A stretch of 64,000 nt of DNA from Dermatophagoides farinae. Its lineage: Eukaryota; Arthropoda; Arachnida; Sarcoptiformes; Pyroglyphidae. Positions 53,401-64,000 of the stretch are shown in pieces; position 1 is the first letter of the stretch, and each line of letters starts with the position of its first letter. The DNA is taken from NCBI RefSeq assembly GCF_024713945.1, contig NC_134683.1, positions 4,713,501 through 4,777,500 of the forward strand, given 5' to 3'. A program made the position numbers and the translations under genes. A model generated the notes under the pieces. It ran no database searches, was not told where the DNA came from, and was given only the letters and a program-made list of their open reading frames with translations.

Positions 53401-56400
53401 ATCAATATCATCATCATTCATCATCATTCTTGAAGAAGAAAAAACATACAATCCATGTGTGTGTGACAAATATACTATGATCCTGAATCGAGAAAAAATC
53501 TTTACATTGATAAAAGTTTTTTTTTTACATTTTACTTGCAATTCTTGTGGGACAATACGGTGATATATTTTTTTCAATTCTTCATCGTCATCATAGGATT
53601 TCGATTGAAAAAGTTTAATTCACTTTTTTGTTCAACTTTTTTCGATTTTCGTCTTTGTCGTTTTTTTGTTTTCTTCGTTTTTTCTGGTCGGATTGAAAAT
53701 CGATTAGTTTAGCTGAACATAGACCTTTTGTATTTATGAATGGATCACTGTGTGTGTGTGTAAGAGAAAGGAAAAAAAGTTCCATAGTCGTCAAAAGTTC
53801 GTCAATAGTGGTTATTGTTCCGTTTTTTTCCGTTCGGGTTCAAACTCCGGTTGTTGTTGTTGTTGTTTATGGTATGGATGTTGTGGATGTGGATGAATTA
53901 TTAATCGAAAAAAAATCCAAATTGATTGCTTTGCGATTTTTTTTTCTCCTTTCTCCTCTAGTTTCGACATAACAATGTCTCACAATAATAATATTGAACA
54001 ACAAAAACATACTGGACATGCAATTTTTTTCTCCAGATTTTCTTTTGAATGTCGAATTCTGTACTACTAGTGGATCCTTCTGACAATTTCGATATTGATA
54101 TGTTTACACGAATATTACAATATTCAGGAATTTTCTTGTTTCCGGTTTGTAATTTAACGAACAAAAAAAAATTTAAAAACACCACCAGATTATTTTTTTT
54201 TATCAATCATCAATTGACCAATTGCCATTCTATTAATAATTTTGCCACATTGAAAATTGTTTTAAATGAACAAATGAATGAATCAAGAGCAGTGATGACA
54301 ATAATTTTTTCTTCTTCTTCTTTTGTTTCCTTCAATAACAAAAACAATTTATCAGAATAGATAATGTCACACCATCATTGTCATCATCATCAGAAAATTA
54401 TTTGTCACCATCAATTTATCGGGATTCATTCTTTATTTTTTTTTTTTTTTTGCTTTTCTTCACTTTCAACAGCAGCAACGACAAAAAAAAGTTGAAAATC
54501 AGTCAACCATGTATCGAGATTGAGAACTGTATATATATACGAGAAATCACTAAAGCATAAAGAATTGAAGAAAAATTCTTGAATCATTTTTTTCCAAAAT
54601 GTCCACACACGCACACTTAAAATAAGATGCTGTGTGTCTGTGTCGCCAAACATAGATCATCGTCATCATTGAAATTTTTTTTTAAACTTGAAATTTTTTT
54701 CGCTTTTTCTCTTTACATTACAAAGCTAATTATAATTATGATGATGATTCTATTTGGTTTGATTCTAACTTGGAATTATCATCATATTTTAAATTTAGAA
54801 AAATGAATCTTATCATTATGATGATAACCACTTGAAAATTGAAAATCAATGATTTCATTAATGAGATGATATAGAATCTAGATCTTTTCAAGTGTTTATT
54901 CATGTTGTTGTTGTTGTAATTCGAGAACTTGTTTTTATTCATTCATTTATTGATGGCCACTTGAAACGGATTCATTTTCTCTGTTGTTTGAAAGTGTGTG
55001 AGTGTATCCTAGGTGAATTTGTATATAACGAAAACTTGTATTGAACAACAATCCAAAAAATATGCTCCAGGTTACACAGTACTCAGAACTGTTTTTGTTT
55101 GGCCAAACGAAAACAAATCAACAGCAAAAATTCCTTGTTTCCATTGTACCATGAGAATCAATCAATGAATATAAATGAAATCCAGAAGGAAAAAAATCCA
55201 TTCATTTGATTGATTTCGGTGAAAAAAAAATAATTTCATCTATAGATTCGACATGTTTAATGCTATTTTTCGTTAATTAAAACAAACCATCATTTGGTCA
55301 TTTGATTTGATGACAAAATCCATTTCCAGCTCTTCAGTTTCAGGAAAATCGATAAAAATTGATTTTGAAATTGGAATTTCGAAATTAATCTCCGATGATG
55401 GTCCTTTGGTGAATCATCATCGTCTAAAATGAATAAATGTCAGAAGATTGTTTGTTGTTTCCTCTCGTGTTTTGAAAATGATTTTTTTTTTCGGTTAATT
55501 TGATGACGAGATTTTTCGGTAATTCTCCATGTGATTATATGAAAATTTATTACCAAGAAATGAAAACACAAAAATAACATTATGATTCGTTAATTTCGAT
55601 TAATGAGAATAATGTTTTTCACAAGCAGTTTAAATCTCTTCATTCATTTTTCATGATGCTAAAGTGATGACCATTTTGACAATGAAAGCTGCTGCTAGAT
55701 ATCATCTATTCATTCGTTTTGTGAACCACGACAAAAAGCACAAAAAGTCGAATTGTCCGAATTATTTTCATCGGAAATATTTAACAACCGGCCAGAGAAC
55801 GAAAGAAAAGAACTGGCTGCGGTTATTATTTTTAGTTAATATTTTCATAATCATTTCTGACATGTACGGTATTTCTATTATTTCGATATTTGGATTACTA
55901 CTATTACTGACCTTTTAGAATCAAGAATATTGTTGTAGTGTGTGAAAATGAAATTCTAAATTCTATATAGAATAGAATATATTTATTATTACCGTATTAC
56001 CAAATATTTGCAACACACTTGGGAACACACATGTGATTATCATCATAATGGTGTTCATATTATGAATGAATGTAATGAATAAAAAGCTGGCCGCCAATAT
56101 TTCGTTTTCTCTTGGATTATGTGAACAGGAAAGAACGATTATTTTATTGCCCGACAAAAATAGAACCAGAAATTGCTCATGATGAACAATGATAATTATC
56201 ATCATCATCATCATTTAAATGGTGGCTATAAAGTTAACAAACAAAAACCGATGATGAGAATTGAATTTTTTTTGTGAAAATTCAATTTTTTTTTTTGAAA
56301 TTACCGAAATTCCATATAGAAATCACATTATCATTATTTATTTTGTGGAAAAAAAGAATTATGGAAATTAGAAAGAGAAAAAATATATCCTCAAATTATG

Positions 56401-59400
56401 TAATGAATACATACATAAATATAGAATTGATTGAATTACGACTCACATACAATAGATTGAAATTAGATCATCAGGAATCTTGATTTTCTGCCATTTTATT
56501 CATTCGTTTCATCTTTGGTGTCTTTTCATTTCATTTTTTTTTTGTTTCCAATTTTCAACGATTGGATCGGTGAATTTTTTTCTCACACAAACAGACAAAT
56601 GGAGAGAGTGAGAAATGAGAAAAAGTCGAAATCATCATTCTTAAAGTCGTTTTGTTCGACGGCGACGACGATCTGTCAACACGTCATCGTCTCGTGTGTA
56701 ATTCTAAAAAGACGGTGGCGGCCGAAATCTTTTCACACACACACACACACAAAGTCTTTCAATTTTTTTTTCGTCTTTTTCTCGATTCAATTATCATCTG
56801 TCTATCTATCTATCTTGATTCTGGAGTTTCAATTCTGCTTTCTGTCTGCTGCTTTTGATTCAATCTTTTCAAATTCTTCTTCATCACACACACACACAAG
56901 GATCTATCGATTCAATCGGAGGTTAGAAAATGTGTTTGAAATTTTTTTCTCTTTTACTTTCTTCGTACTGGATCGTCGTATACTGAATCGGGTAATTTGA
57001 GTGAACAAGAGAGAGAGAATGAAATTCCAACATCATCATCAACGAATTTTTTTTTCGTTTTGTTCCACTTATCACACTCATAGACACATTGATCTTTCGA
57101 TTATCGACATTGATCATTGAGAAAATAAAGTAATTAAAAACAATTGATTGAGATGGATATATATATATATAGATATTTAATTTTGTATCGATTTCGAACC
57201 GAACGGAAAAAGACAAAAGGAGAATTTAATTCAATTCAATTTTTGCACACATCATCAGACTAGCTCCGAACAAATGAAAAGATTCCCAGATGGCATTTTC
57301 AACAACAACGAATGACGACATTTTTCCACAAAAAAAAAATAGAGACGATGAAAATTTTTTTCCCTTTCTCAAAATGAAAAAAAAATCGAAACCTAGCGAC
57401 ACACACATTACACTCTTGTGTAGATCTCCAAGCAAAATCAAAATTGAAAATTCAGTTTTGTGAAAAAACAACAAGAGTCGAGTTCATTTTGATATGCATA
57501 CACAAAACACACACACAGCATATTGAGATAGAAAATTGGAAAAAATCTTAACCAAAAATATCAGATGGCACAAGTCGAGCTGCTGTCGTTTTAGTAATTT
57601 CTTTCAACGCACACACATTATTATGTCAACGAAAAACCAATGAACTAGCGTCATCATCATCATATATTTGATTTCTAAACATCATGATGATGAATCATGA
57701 TGAAATTTGCATACATACAACACACACCAAGTAATAAAAGAAAATTTGCCTTCTTGCATTTCATTGTCTTTGCTTTTCGTGAATCGATTTTTTCTGTTTC
57801 TGTTTCGTAGAAATATAATCAAATTATTAACATCCAGTCTTGAATTATATGAATGATCCTGTGATAAAGTCATGAATCTTTCCTGATGATAATAAGAAGA
57901 ATATTTGAATTTAAATTTGAATTTTTTTAAAAAAATAATAAATTCAAAGATGACAAAAATTGCCCTTTTCTGATTTATTATCATTGTCATTGCCTAATTT
58001 TGTTCTATTTTTCTTTTTTCTTTTTTTTGAAATTCAGTTGTTGAAACACCACCGCCATCATTAGAATTTGCCGAATTACAAATGGATCAGCCTTCATCTT
58101 CATCATCGACGTCATCATCATCATCATCAGCGGTTATTGTAATTAGTGGACAAAAAGCACAGCTTATTTGTCCATTAATCGATCCATCCAAAATGATTAC
58201 AAATAAAAAACTTTTGCCTTCATCTGCTGCCAATACTGCTGCTGTTATTGATAATAGTAATTCTGTCTCATCATCATCATCAGTAATAATGCCAATCAAA
58301 TGGCAAAAAGGTATGAAAAAATTTCAAAATACAAAACAAAACAACAAAAATAGAATGAAAACTTTTAATTAAAAAGATCTGTGTTCATTCACCATTAACA
58401 TTTGTTCATCCAAACAAACAAACAAACAGAGAACAGAGAAAATTTTTCGATTTATTCGACCGTTTTCTATGTTTAATTCATTCTCGCTCATTACTCTATC
58501 ATCATCATTATCAATTCTAATGATGGAATTACAGAAAAAAAATTCAAATTTCAATTCTGTTTTGTTGTTGTTGATCTCTGTAAATGTATTCATTCATTCA
58601 CAGTTATGTGTGAATTTCAACAACAACGAAATTTCGATATAATTAAATTATACTTTGTATTGATGAAAAAAATGCTACACAGAATAACATGATGATGATT
58701 TGAGAAAATTTTTTTTTCTAAACTTTTAACCATCTATCTCTATCCATAGATAATGCCTCTGGGATTCTCTGCTGATATGTGAATGTGAAACATGATTTTT
58801 TTTAATACTAAAATTCCAAATAAATCAGATTCCAAAGTTCAGAATAATAAGGTCCAATCATCATTGACATTAACGTTTGTTTTTTTTGTTCCGATTATAA
58901 AATTCATTTTTTATACACATACGAACATTGGACATATTAAAAATTTACTTGAAAAAATGCAAATTTTTTTTTCTCCAAATGACAGAATATAGAATCGCTT
59001 GAAGCAACAACAACAACAACATTACAAGACAAGAATCAGTAATAGTAACGAGAATGAAGAAAAAAAAATCAAAGGCTTAAAAGTTTTTTCATGTTTTCGA
59101 CTCAAAAAAATTTATTTATTTTTTTGAGTCGAAATTACAACACAGACGAAAAAATGCGAGATTTGAATCCGTAATTAGTGTGACTAATGATGATGATAAT
59201 GAACATTTATTTTGTTTTGTTTTTTTTGAACAAAAATTTTTAAAAAAAAAACTTTAATTTGAACAGAAAATACAATACTACCATATGATCATCGGCAACA
59301 TGTACAAACGAATGGCACGTTGATTATACAATCATCACAGAAACGTCTGGATGAAGGTAGCTATTATTGCTATTTTATAGACGAACAACAACAACATTTA

Positions 59401-60585
59401 TTGGACAATGGAAACAAATTTTCGCAATCATCCAATAACAAAGATTTAATCATGAAAAATGGTGCAACTGTTCATCTAAAAGTGATGGGTAAGTTGGTTT
59501 TTCCTGTGTTTTCGGTTATTGTTTTAAACATTTGTTTTTCCAAAAAAAAAGATCCACCACACGTAGCACCATTTGAATTTCCTGCTGATTTACAAGTTGG
59601 AATGAAAGCACGTGCAATGTGTTCAGTAATGAAAGGTGATCAACCATTCCGTTTTCTGTGGTCACAAGATGGTCATCGTATTGAATCTGATTTACCTACC
59701 GAAGATACTGGTGCTATTTATCGTACACAACATTTTCGTGATTATTCAATGCTTACTGTTGATAGTTTAACATTATCACATGCTGGCAATATAACCTGCG
59801 TGGTTTCCAATGATGCAGCAAAAACATCACAAAGTTCATTGCTCAAAGTTAATGGTAAGTTTTTGTCGATATGGATGGTTTTTTCAATCAAATGATACAA
59901 ACATAGAGCAGAAAATGATTAGAAAAAAAGTTTAATTTCCACTCAACTGCAGTTACGACAAAAAATAATGTCGATTTGGCAAGAAAATTTTCTCTCTCCT
60001 TTTTTAACAGCAATTATAATCACATGAATATTATCAATCAAAGTTTGATCCTCGAAACCGAAAAAAAACTTTGCAATCTAAACATAGACAATCCAAGCTA
60101 ATTAATTTTTTTCCTTTCACATTGGCATCGATTTCTGCACTAGCTAATTTAAATTCATTTTTTTCGGCTGATGATTCTAGCAGAATTGTCGTGTTGTTTT
60201 TAGTTTTTAGATATCATCTGATAATACAATTATAATTTAGTCTACAATTTTTTTCACCAAAAGCCGAATCTTGCGAAACAAAACAAAAAAAAACATGCAC
60301 AAGTGAAATGATGCTGAAATGGCAAAATAAATGTTTGTTTTGTCGAACTTGAATAATATCCGCAAACACAAACGTTATTCCTTGAAAATTGTTTGTTTGT
60401 CTCGAATCCACATTGATTGCTTACATAATAATTTTGTTAAATTTGTTTAAATCACATTCTTGTAGCACCACCGCAATGGCTAATTGAACCAAAAGACACG
60501 CAAGTAATTCTTCATCAATCCGTCAAAATTGATTGTCTGGCATCAGGTTCACCAAAACCATTTACCACATGGAAACGTGCCATAG
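40087..60585 (+). CDS. Dscam-like immunoglobulin cell-surface receptor (5' part only)
   Basis: Cell-adhesion receptor with Ig domains of the Dscam type. Exons: 40087 or 40495 to 40645, 58038-58310, 59267-59488, 59552-59854 and 60466-60585; all junctions are phase 1, as is usual for Ig-domain exons, and the gene runs on beyond the window. The first exon has a good signal peptide from the ATG at 40495 (MLIIITIIGLLSPITVLAS); the frame is open back to 40087, so the true start is uncertain. Exons 2-3 encode Ig 1 (GQKAQLICP, IKWQK, then GTLIIQSSQKRLDEGSYYC) with Ser runs between the strands. Exon 4 encodes Ig 2 (PPHVAPFEFPADLQVG, SVMKGDQPFRFLW, LTVDSLTLSHAGNITC). Exon 5 starts Ig 3 (PPQWLIEPKDTQVILHQSVK, then FTTWKRAI) and splits the domain after the Trp, as in arthropod Dscams. 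The PPxxxPFxFP and PPxWxxEPxD blocks are Dscam hallmarks. Joining exon 1 over a 17.4-kb intron rests on phase and signal peptide only. Confidence 0.75.
42612..42641. repeat. Long T homopolymer
   Basis: About 30 consecutive T on the plus strand (A on the minus strand). It is the longest homopolymer in the window; on the minus strand it could be the poly(A) tail of an old retroposed insert, but no flanking duplication was recognised. Confidence 0.85.
46950..46974. repeat. GT microsatellite
   Basis: GT array of about 20 bases with an AT interruption, in the long first intron of the Dscam-like gene. Confidence 0.85.
47403..47431. repeat. GT microsatellite
   Basis: GT array of about 28 bases, the longest dinucleotide GT run seen in the window, within the long first intron of the Dscam-like gene. 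Confidence 0.88.
51218..51235. other. ATCGATCGAT palindrome
   Basis: An 18-bp perfect palindrome built of overlapping ATCGAT units (CAATCGATCGATCGATTG). Similar ATCGATC blocks occur near 43262-43278 and in the MTCH2 upstream region, so it may be a recurrent motif or a short tandem repeat. Confidence 0.6.
51325..51346. other. 22-bp perfect palindrome with TAAT core
   Basis: The half-site TTATTTTGATT is followed directly by its exact reverse complement. The centre reads GATTAATC, a paired homeodomain-type site. It lies in the presumed first intron of the Dscam-like gene. Function is unknown. Confidence 0.6.
52126..52323 (-). CDS. Doubtful small secreted ORF, 65 residues
   Basis: An ATG frame inside the long intron of the Dscam-like gene, antisense to it. 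It opens with MKSCLFIVWIVVVNGDYF, which resembles a secretion signal of about 15 residues, followed by an acidic stretch and a basic region (DAKQRKQNEK). There are no cysteine pairs in the mature part and no typical amidation site, so it is neither a clear toxin nor a clear neuropeptide. The frame also extends upstream of this ATG without a stop. It is not recognised as any family and could be chance. Confidence 0.2.
   Translation of the reverse strand: MKSCLFIVWIVVVNGDYFDDDDVFFQLKKSTRTYEYESRSIDAKQRKQNEKISKISNTDIIEQIG
58311..59266 (+). other. Intron 2 of the Dscam-like gene
   Basis: About 960 bp between Ig exons, containing a perfect hairpin at 59095-59134 about 130 bp before exon 3, a CAAA tandem run near 58412-58430 and CAA runs near 59005-59020. 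No coding sequence is evident. Confidence 0.65.
59095..59134 (+). other. Perfect 17-bp inverted repeat with 6-nt loop
   Basis: The left arm TTTCGACTCAAAAAAAT (59095-59111) is the exact reverse complement of 59118-59134, separated by TTATTT. In RNA this makes a stable hairpin. It sits in the intron between the two exons of the first Ig domain of the Dscam-like gene. The stem is shorter than a standard microRNA precursor. Confidence 0.8.
59855..60465 (+). other. Intron 4 of the Dscam-like gene
   Basis: About 610 bp of AT-rich sequence between the Ig 2 exon and the half-exon of Ig 3. No cassette-like exon copy or repeat of note is visible. Confidence 0.65.
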
Positions 60586-63500
60586 GTAAGTTGATATTTT
60601 TCTCTTGACAAAAGTTTCCGTTTTTTTTGTTGCTGTTGAGCCTTAACAATCACTTACCTACAGATATGAGAGAAAGAAAATTCTAAAAGAATTTAGAATT
60701 TTTTCTTTCCAAAGTTTAATTGAAATTCAACGATGCACATACTTTATACTTGTATGTAATCGAGATGTAAACTTTCACATACTGTCTGTATGTGTGTGCG
60801 TTGTTGTTGAAAAGAATTGAGATTAAATACACACAAACCAGACACAGTAGTTGGTAGTTTCTTTGGATGAGAATTTAATTTCGTTTCTTTTTTGTGTCTA
60901 TATGTGTTCACATCACAATGACAACAACAACAATAATTTCAAAATGAAAAGTTTCTTTCTTTTTTTTTGAAATTGCTTTCCAGTTTTTTCTTTTTTAATT
61001 TGTTTCTTTAAATTTATATCCATCCATCTCACAATTTGTTTCACCATTTGAATTGATATGAATTTGAAATTTTCGTTTCGTTTTTGTTGTAATGGGCTAA
61101 ATCTTTATCACCACCAAGTTGAACTTTGTCTGGAATCAATTCTTTTGATTTCTTCTTGAATCAAATTGTATGAAATATTGGCTTAAAATTTGTAAAAAGC
61201 CAACAAAGAAAGAAAGAGAGAGAGAGAGATTGAAACACAATTTTATGATTATAAAGAATATTCTTATGAGCCTAACCTTATTTTTCACACATAACAATAA
61301 CAACAAAAAAAGTTATTTTCTTTTTCTCAAAAGTCCGGTATTATTATTATTAACTTTTTTTTCTGTGAACTTTTTCAAGGAAGAATAAAAAAAAATGAGA
61401 AAGAAAGCTTCGATGTGATGAAAAAAAATATGAAAAAAATATATTTATTTTTTTAACAAAACGGAGAAAAAAAGCAAACATGAAACCCGCCTTCAACTTT
61501 TATCTGTGTGTGTGTGTGTTTCTCATATCACAATTTTTTTCAAAGATTCTTTTTTTATATCCTAAGATTTGAAAAAACGGGAAAATTTTCTTTTTGTGAA
61601 AAAAAGTAGATACCGAATGAATGAAGAATGAACAAAAGTTTGGCCCCATCGGTATAAATGATTCATTTTTTTCTTCTTGGAACTTTACTTTATATATAAA
61701 GTCCACTCTCCTGTTTTCTTGGCCATAATTTATATGTGTGTTGTGTTTATTATAAGTGCGCGATGATGATCATGGTGAAGAAGAAAAAAAAAGTCAAATA
61801 AAAAGACATTCTGCATCCAGGAAAAAAGATTCATTCATTCATTGCCTATTGCTATCATGGCATGACAAACAAACAAAAAAAAATAACCGATAGTTATAAT
61901 GGGAAAATGACTGAGTTGAAACCTAAACCTAAATCTGAACTGGATACTGTGTACTGTATTCAATCTCAAGACCTATGTTTTTCTTTTTTTTTCTATGGCT
62001 CCCATTCTCCTCAGTACATGCATGAAACCCGAAAAAATAATACCAGTGTTTAATAATGATAATAACAGTGGGAGTGTGTGTGTGTGTGTAATAGTTCAGA
62101 ATTCTAGAAATGAAACAAAAAATAGATTTGTACATTCGACAATCACAGGCGGAGAACACACACACAGAGAGAATGAATCGATTCATAATCTTGATTTCAT
62201 TGAAACTCTACAACGATGACCAATCATCAACTTGATGATGATGATGATGATTGTTGATGTCGTCGTCGTGGTTGTGTGTGTGTGTGTGTTTCGAATCACT
62301 ATTGACTTTTTTTTGTCAAGTAGCAATCAGGCGTAAACGAAAAAAATGAAATGAAATGAAATCACAATCCAAAACCTAGTGAAAAGCGTAGCAAGTTAGT
62401 CCAATAACAACACTACTAAATTAGCACTTTCAAAGCGAATCAAACTGTAATCGAAAATCATTTGTTCCTGAAAGAATTTATTTGTATCCACAAATGGAAT
62501 TTCTCTTTTCATTTTCAATCTTTGGATTGCTTGCTTTCTTGTTGGTTTGATCCACTCGAAAATGATGCTGCAATACTGATGATAACGACTGTGAATCATA
62601 TTTGTTACAGAAAAAAAGAGAATGATGATGATCCAATTATGTCTTATGAATGAACATATAATGTTATTGTTGTAGTAGTAATCTCGTTTTTCTCCTTCAT
62701 TGGAATCGGATCAAGTTTTCAAGATATCTCGAAATGTCTTATTGAATGAACGAATAATCCAGTAATAATCCAGTGGTGGCAGCATGAAAAAATGAAAATG
62801 CGAAAATCAAAAAGAAAAAACTTGAATCGACAAACTAAATTCTAAATGTCAATATACATCGATATGTCGATAATACCGCCACTATCAACACTTTCTTCTG
62901 TGAAGGAAATAAATAAATATAAATCAGAACCAATCCAATAGAATAATGATGACAAAATTATAGAATCAGAATCACGAGAGAGAGAGAAAAAAATTTGTGT
63001 GATTATGCTCTTTTTTGTGGCAGAAACAAAAGAAAAATATTGAATTTCAATTTTCAAAAATTTTTCATGATTTCATGATTGAAAACTTTGCAACTAGTCC
63101 ATAATCAAAAACAAAAAAGTTTGAATCATCATCATTTGAAGTAGAAAAAATGGAAATGAAAACTCTACTTTGTGGGCAAATCTTGTTTTTCTAGATTTAT
63201 TTTCACAGCATTCTATGTTATTATTTTTCGTGATTGAATGATGCAAGAAATTCTGTATCGAATCATCATCCAGAGAGAAAAATAATGGCAATAAATGCCA
63301 TACAATCATTGATGATGATGATGATGATGATAATAGTGTAGTTATTGCCATATTCGAGAATCGAAATCATATCATCATCATCATTTGTTGTAGATATCGA
63401 TTTTTTCTCTTTCTCTCGGATTTGATTTGTGTGTGTGTGTTGTATGGTGAGAATCAACGAAAAAAAATGATTGGAAAAAATCGGGCTCTCACTCAAAACC

Positions 63501-64000
63501 AAGATTCATCATCATCCTCATGTTTTTTTCAATACTGTTTTTTCTCTCCAAACAACTTGTCTTTAGATATAAGAAAAAATTTGAACATTTTTTTTCTGTC
63601 AGACGGCAAAATTGTTGAGTTTTCATTCTCTTGTTTTGATTTTGATGAAAAGAAAGAAACAATAATGGCTGCCACAAAATCGGTTGAATTTTTTTTTTCC
63701 AGAATTTTTCTTTTTTTTGTTTTTGTTTTCATCTAAAGAATATCTGGTCATTTTTCTCTCTTTTGTTTCACTAATCAATGGAACATTGTTTCTCTAGTTT
63801 TTCACAGAATGACGAGTATTTAATTAAAATTATAATGCCAGTTATCTCATGAGTAAAAATGAATGAAATGAATAAAAAAAATTAACACAAAAGAAACACA
63901 TCAAATAGATGATGGAAATGAAAATAAACGAAAAAATACAAACCCACCGTAGAAATTGTTTCAAAAAAGAATTTTTTTTACCGTTTCTTCGAATGTATTT
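60586..64000 (+). other. Intron of the Dscam-like gene to the window edge
   Basis: The donor after exon 5 (ATAG followed by gtaagt) opens an intron whose acceptor is not found before the end. I searched by eye for the second half of Ig 3 or for duplicates of exon 5 and saw none. It holds an imperfect hairpin at about 60673-60710, GA and GT arrays (about 61213-61228, 61504-61519, 62272-62290), GAT runs (about 62233-62250 and 63310-63330) and a GAAAT tandem near 62346-62361. Confidence 0.5.
60673..60710 (+). other. Imperfect hairpin in intron 5
   Basis: AAAATTCTAAA (60677-60687) is complementary to TTTAGAATTTT (60692-60702) with a 4-nt loop, and the stem continues through a 2-nt bulge to GAAAG/CTTTC. 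It is AT-rich, so its stability is modest. Confidence 0.55.

Larger units (their letters stand above)
40646..58037 (+). other. Presumed 17.4 kb first intron of the Dscam-like gene
   Basis: The donor after CTTT (gtaagt at 40646) and the acceptor at 58036-58037 (attcag) are both good. I looked for extra copies of the Ig exons that would indicate alternative cassettes, as in Dscam and chelicerate sDscam genes, and saw none on either strand. The interval is AT-rich with many microsatellites: a T run at 42612-42641, GT arrays at about 46950-46974 and 47403-47431, CA arrays and ATC/GAT runs throughout. A doubtful small secreted ORF lies at 52126-52323 (minus), and palindromes at 51218-51235 and 51325-51346. 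No tRNA or recognisable microRNA was found by eye. Confidence 0.5.

Noticed and set aside
54049-54360. 103-codon frame with ACTAGTGGATCC, resembling a cloning polylinker
   Set aside because: Only a 12-bp match, with no further vector sequence on either side; the frame itself resembles no protein and dissolves into Asn/Lys and Ser runs.
56515-57000. 161-codon plus-strand frame
   Set aside because: Made of CA microsatellites read as HTHT and Phe-rich T runs; no domain, and several other frames are open in the same place.
25974-63330. Many CA/GT and ATC/GAT arrays as possible CRISPR-like or satellite arrays
   Set aside because: They are simple di- and trinucleotide repeats without unique spacers, in a eukaryotic genome with spliced genes.

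Overview
This looks like a piece of a small, AT-rich arthropod nuclear genome, most likely an acariform mite of the Dermatophagoides/Sarcoptes kind. The organism is inferred from style (very short GT-AG introns, pervasive ATC/GAT and GT/CA microsatellites, Asn/His/Ser-rich inserts in otherwise conserved proteins), not from a species-specific marker. All genes are eukaryotic and mostly multi-exon. Within about 0.7-32.9 kb almost every intron I could place is 49-91 bp; two in PRPF8 are 217 and 291 bp.

Gene-dense part (about 0.7-33 kb). An anoctamin (TMEM16, ANO10/ANO8-like; minus; 3' end beyond the resolved exons). A USP36/USP42-type deubiquitinase (minus), divergent from VPS26C, a Commander/retriever subunit (plus). 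A divergent membrin/GOSR2-like Qb-SNARE (minus), convergent with VPS26C. A group VI calcium-independent phospholipase A2 with ankyrin repeats (minus). A disturbed interval at 14.1-15.97 kb with an intron-containing elongator tRNA-Met, a broken partial copy of that tRNA, a frameshifted fragment of DNA topoisomerase II, an unidentified 80-codon ORF and a short direct repeat. MTCH2 (plus, one exon), convergent with the spliceosome core protein PRPF8 (minus, five exons). A 5.5 kb gene-free interval, then the kinase MELK (plus, five exons).

Gene-poor part (about 33-64 kb). I see no convincing ordinary gene between 33 and 40 kb. A candidate signal-peptide exon at 40.5 kb is joined, by matching phase, across an intron of about 17.4 kb to immunoglobulin-domain exons at 58.0-60.6 kb of a Dscam-like cell-surface receptor. 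That gene continues beyond the window. The intron and flanks are rich in microsatellites and contain a few inverted repeats and one doubtful small secreted ORF.

The genes do not form one pathway; they are housekeeping and trafficking genes packed closely, followed by one long-intron cell-recognition gene. The best leads for something new are the intron in tRNA-Met and its duplicated fragment, the topoisomerase II fragment island, several introns that are multiples of three and lack stops (so they look coding), the likely frame break in the anoctamin first exon, and a perfect 17-bp hairpin just upstream of a Dscam-like Ig exon.
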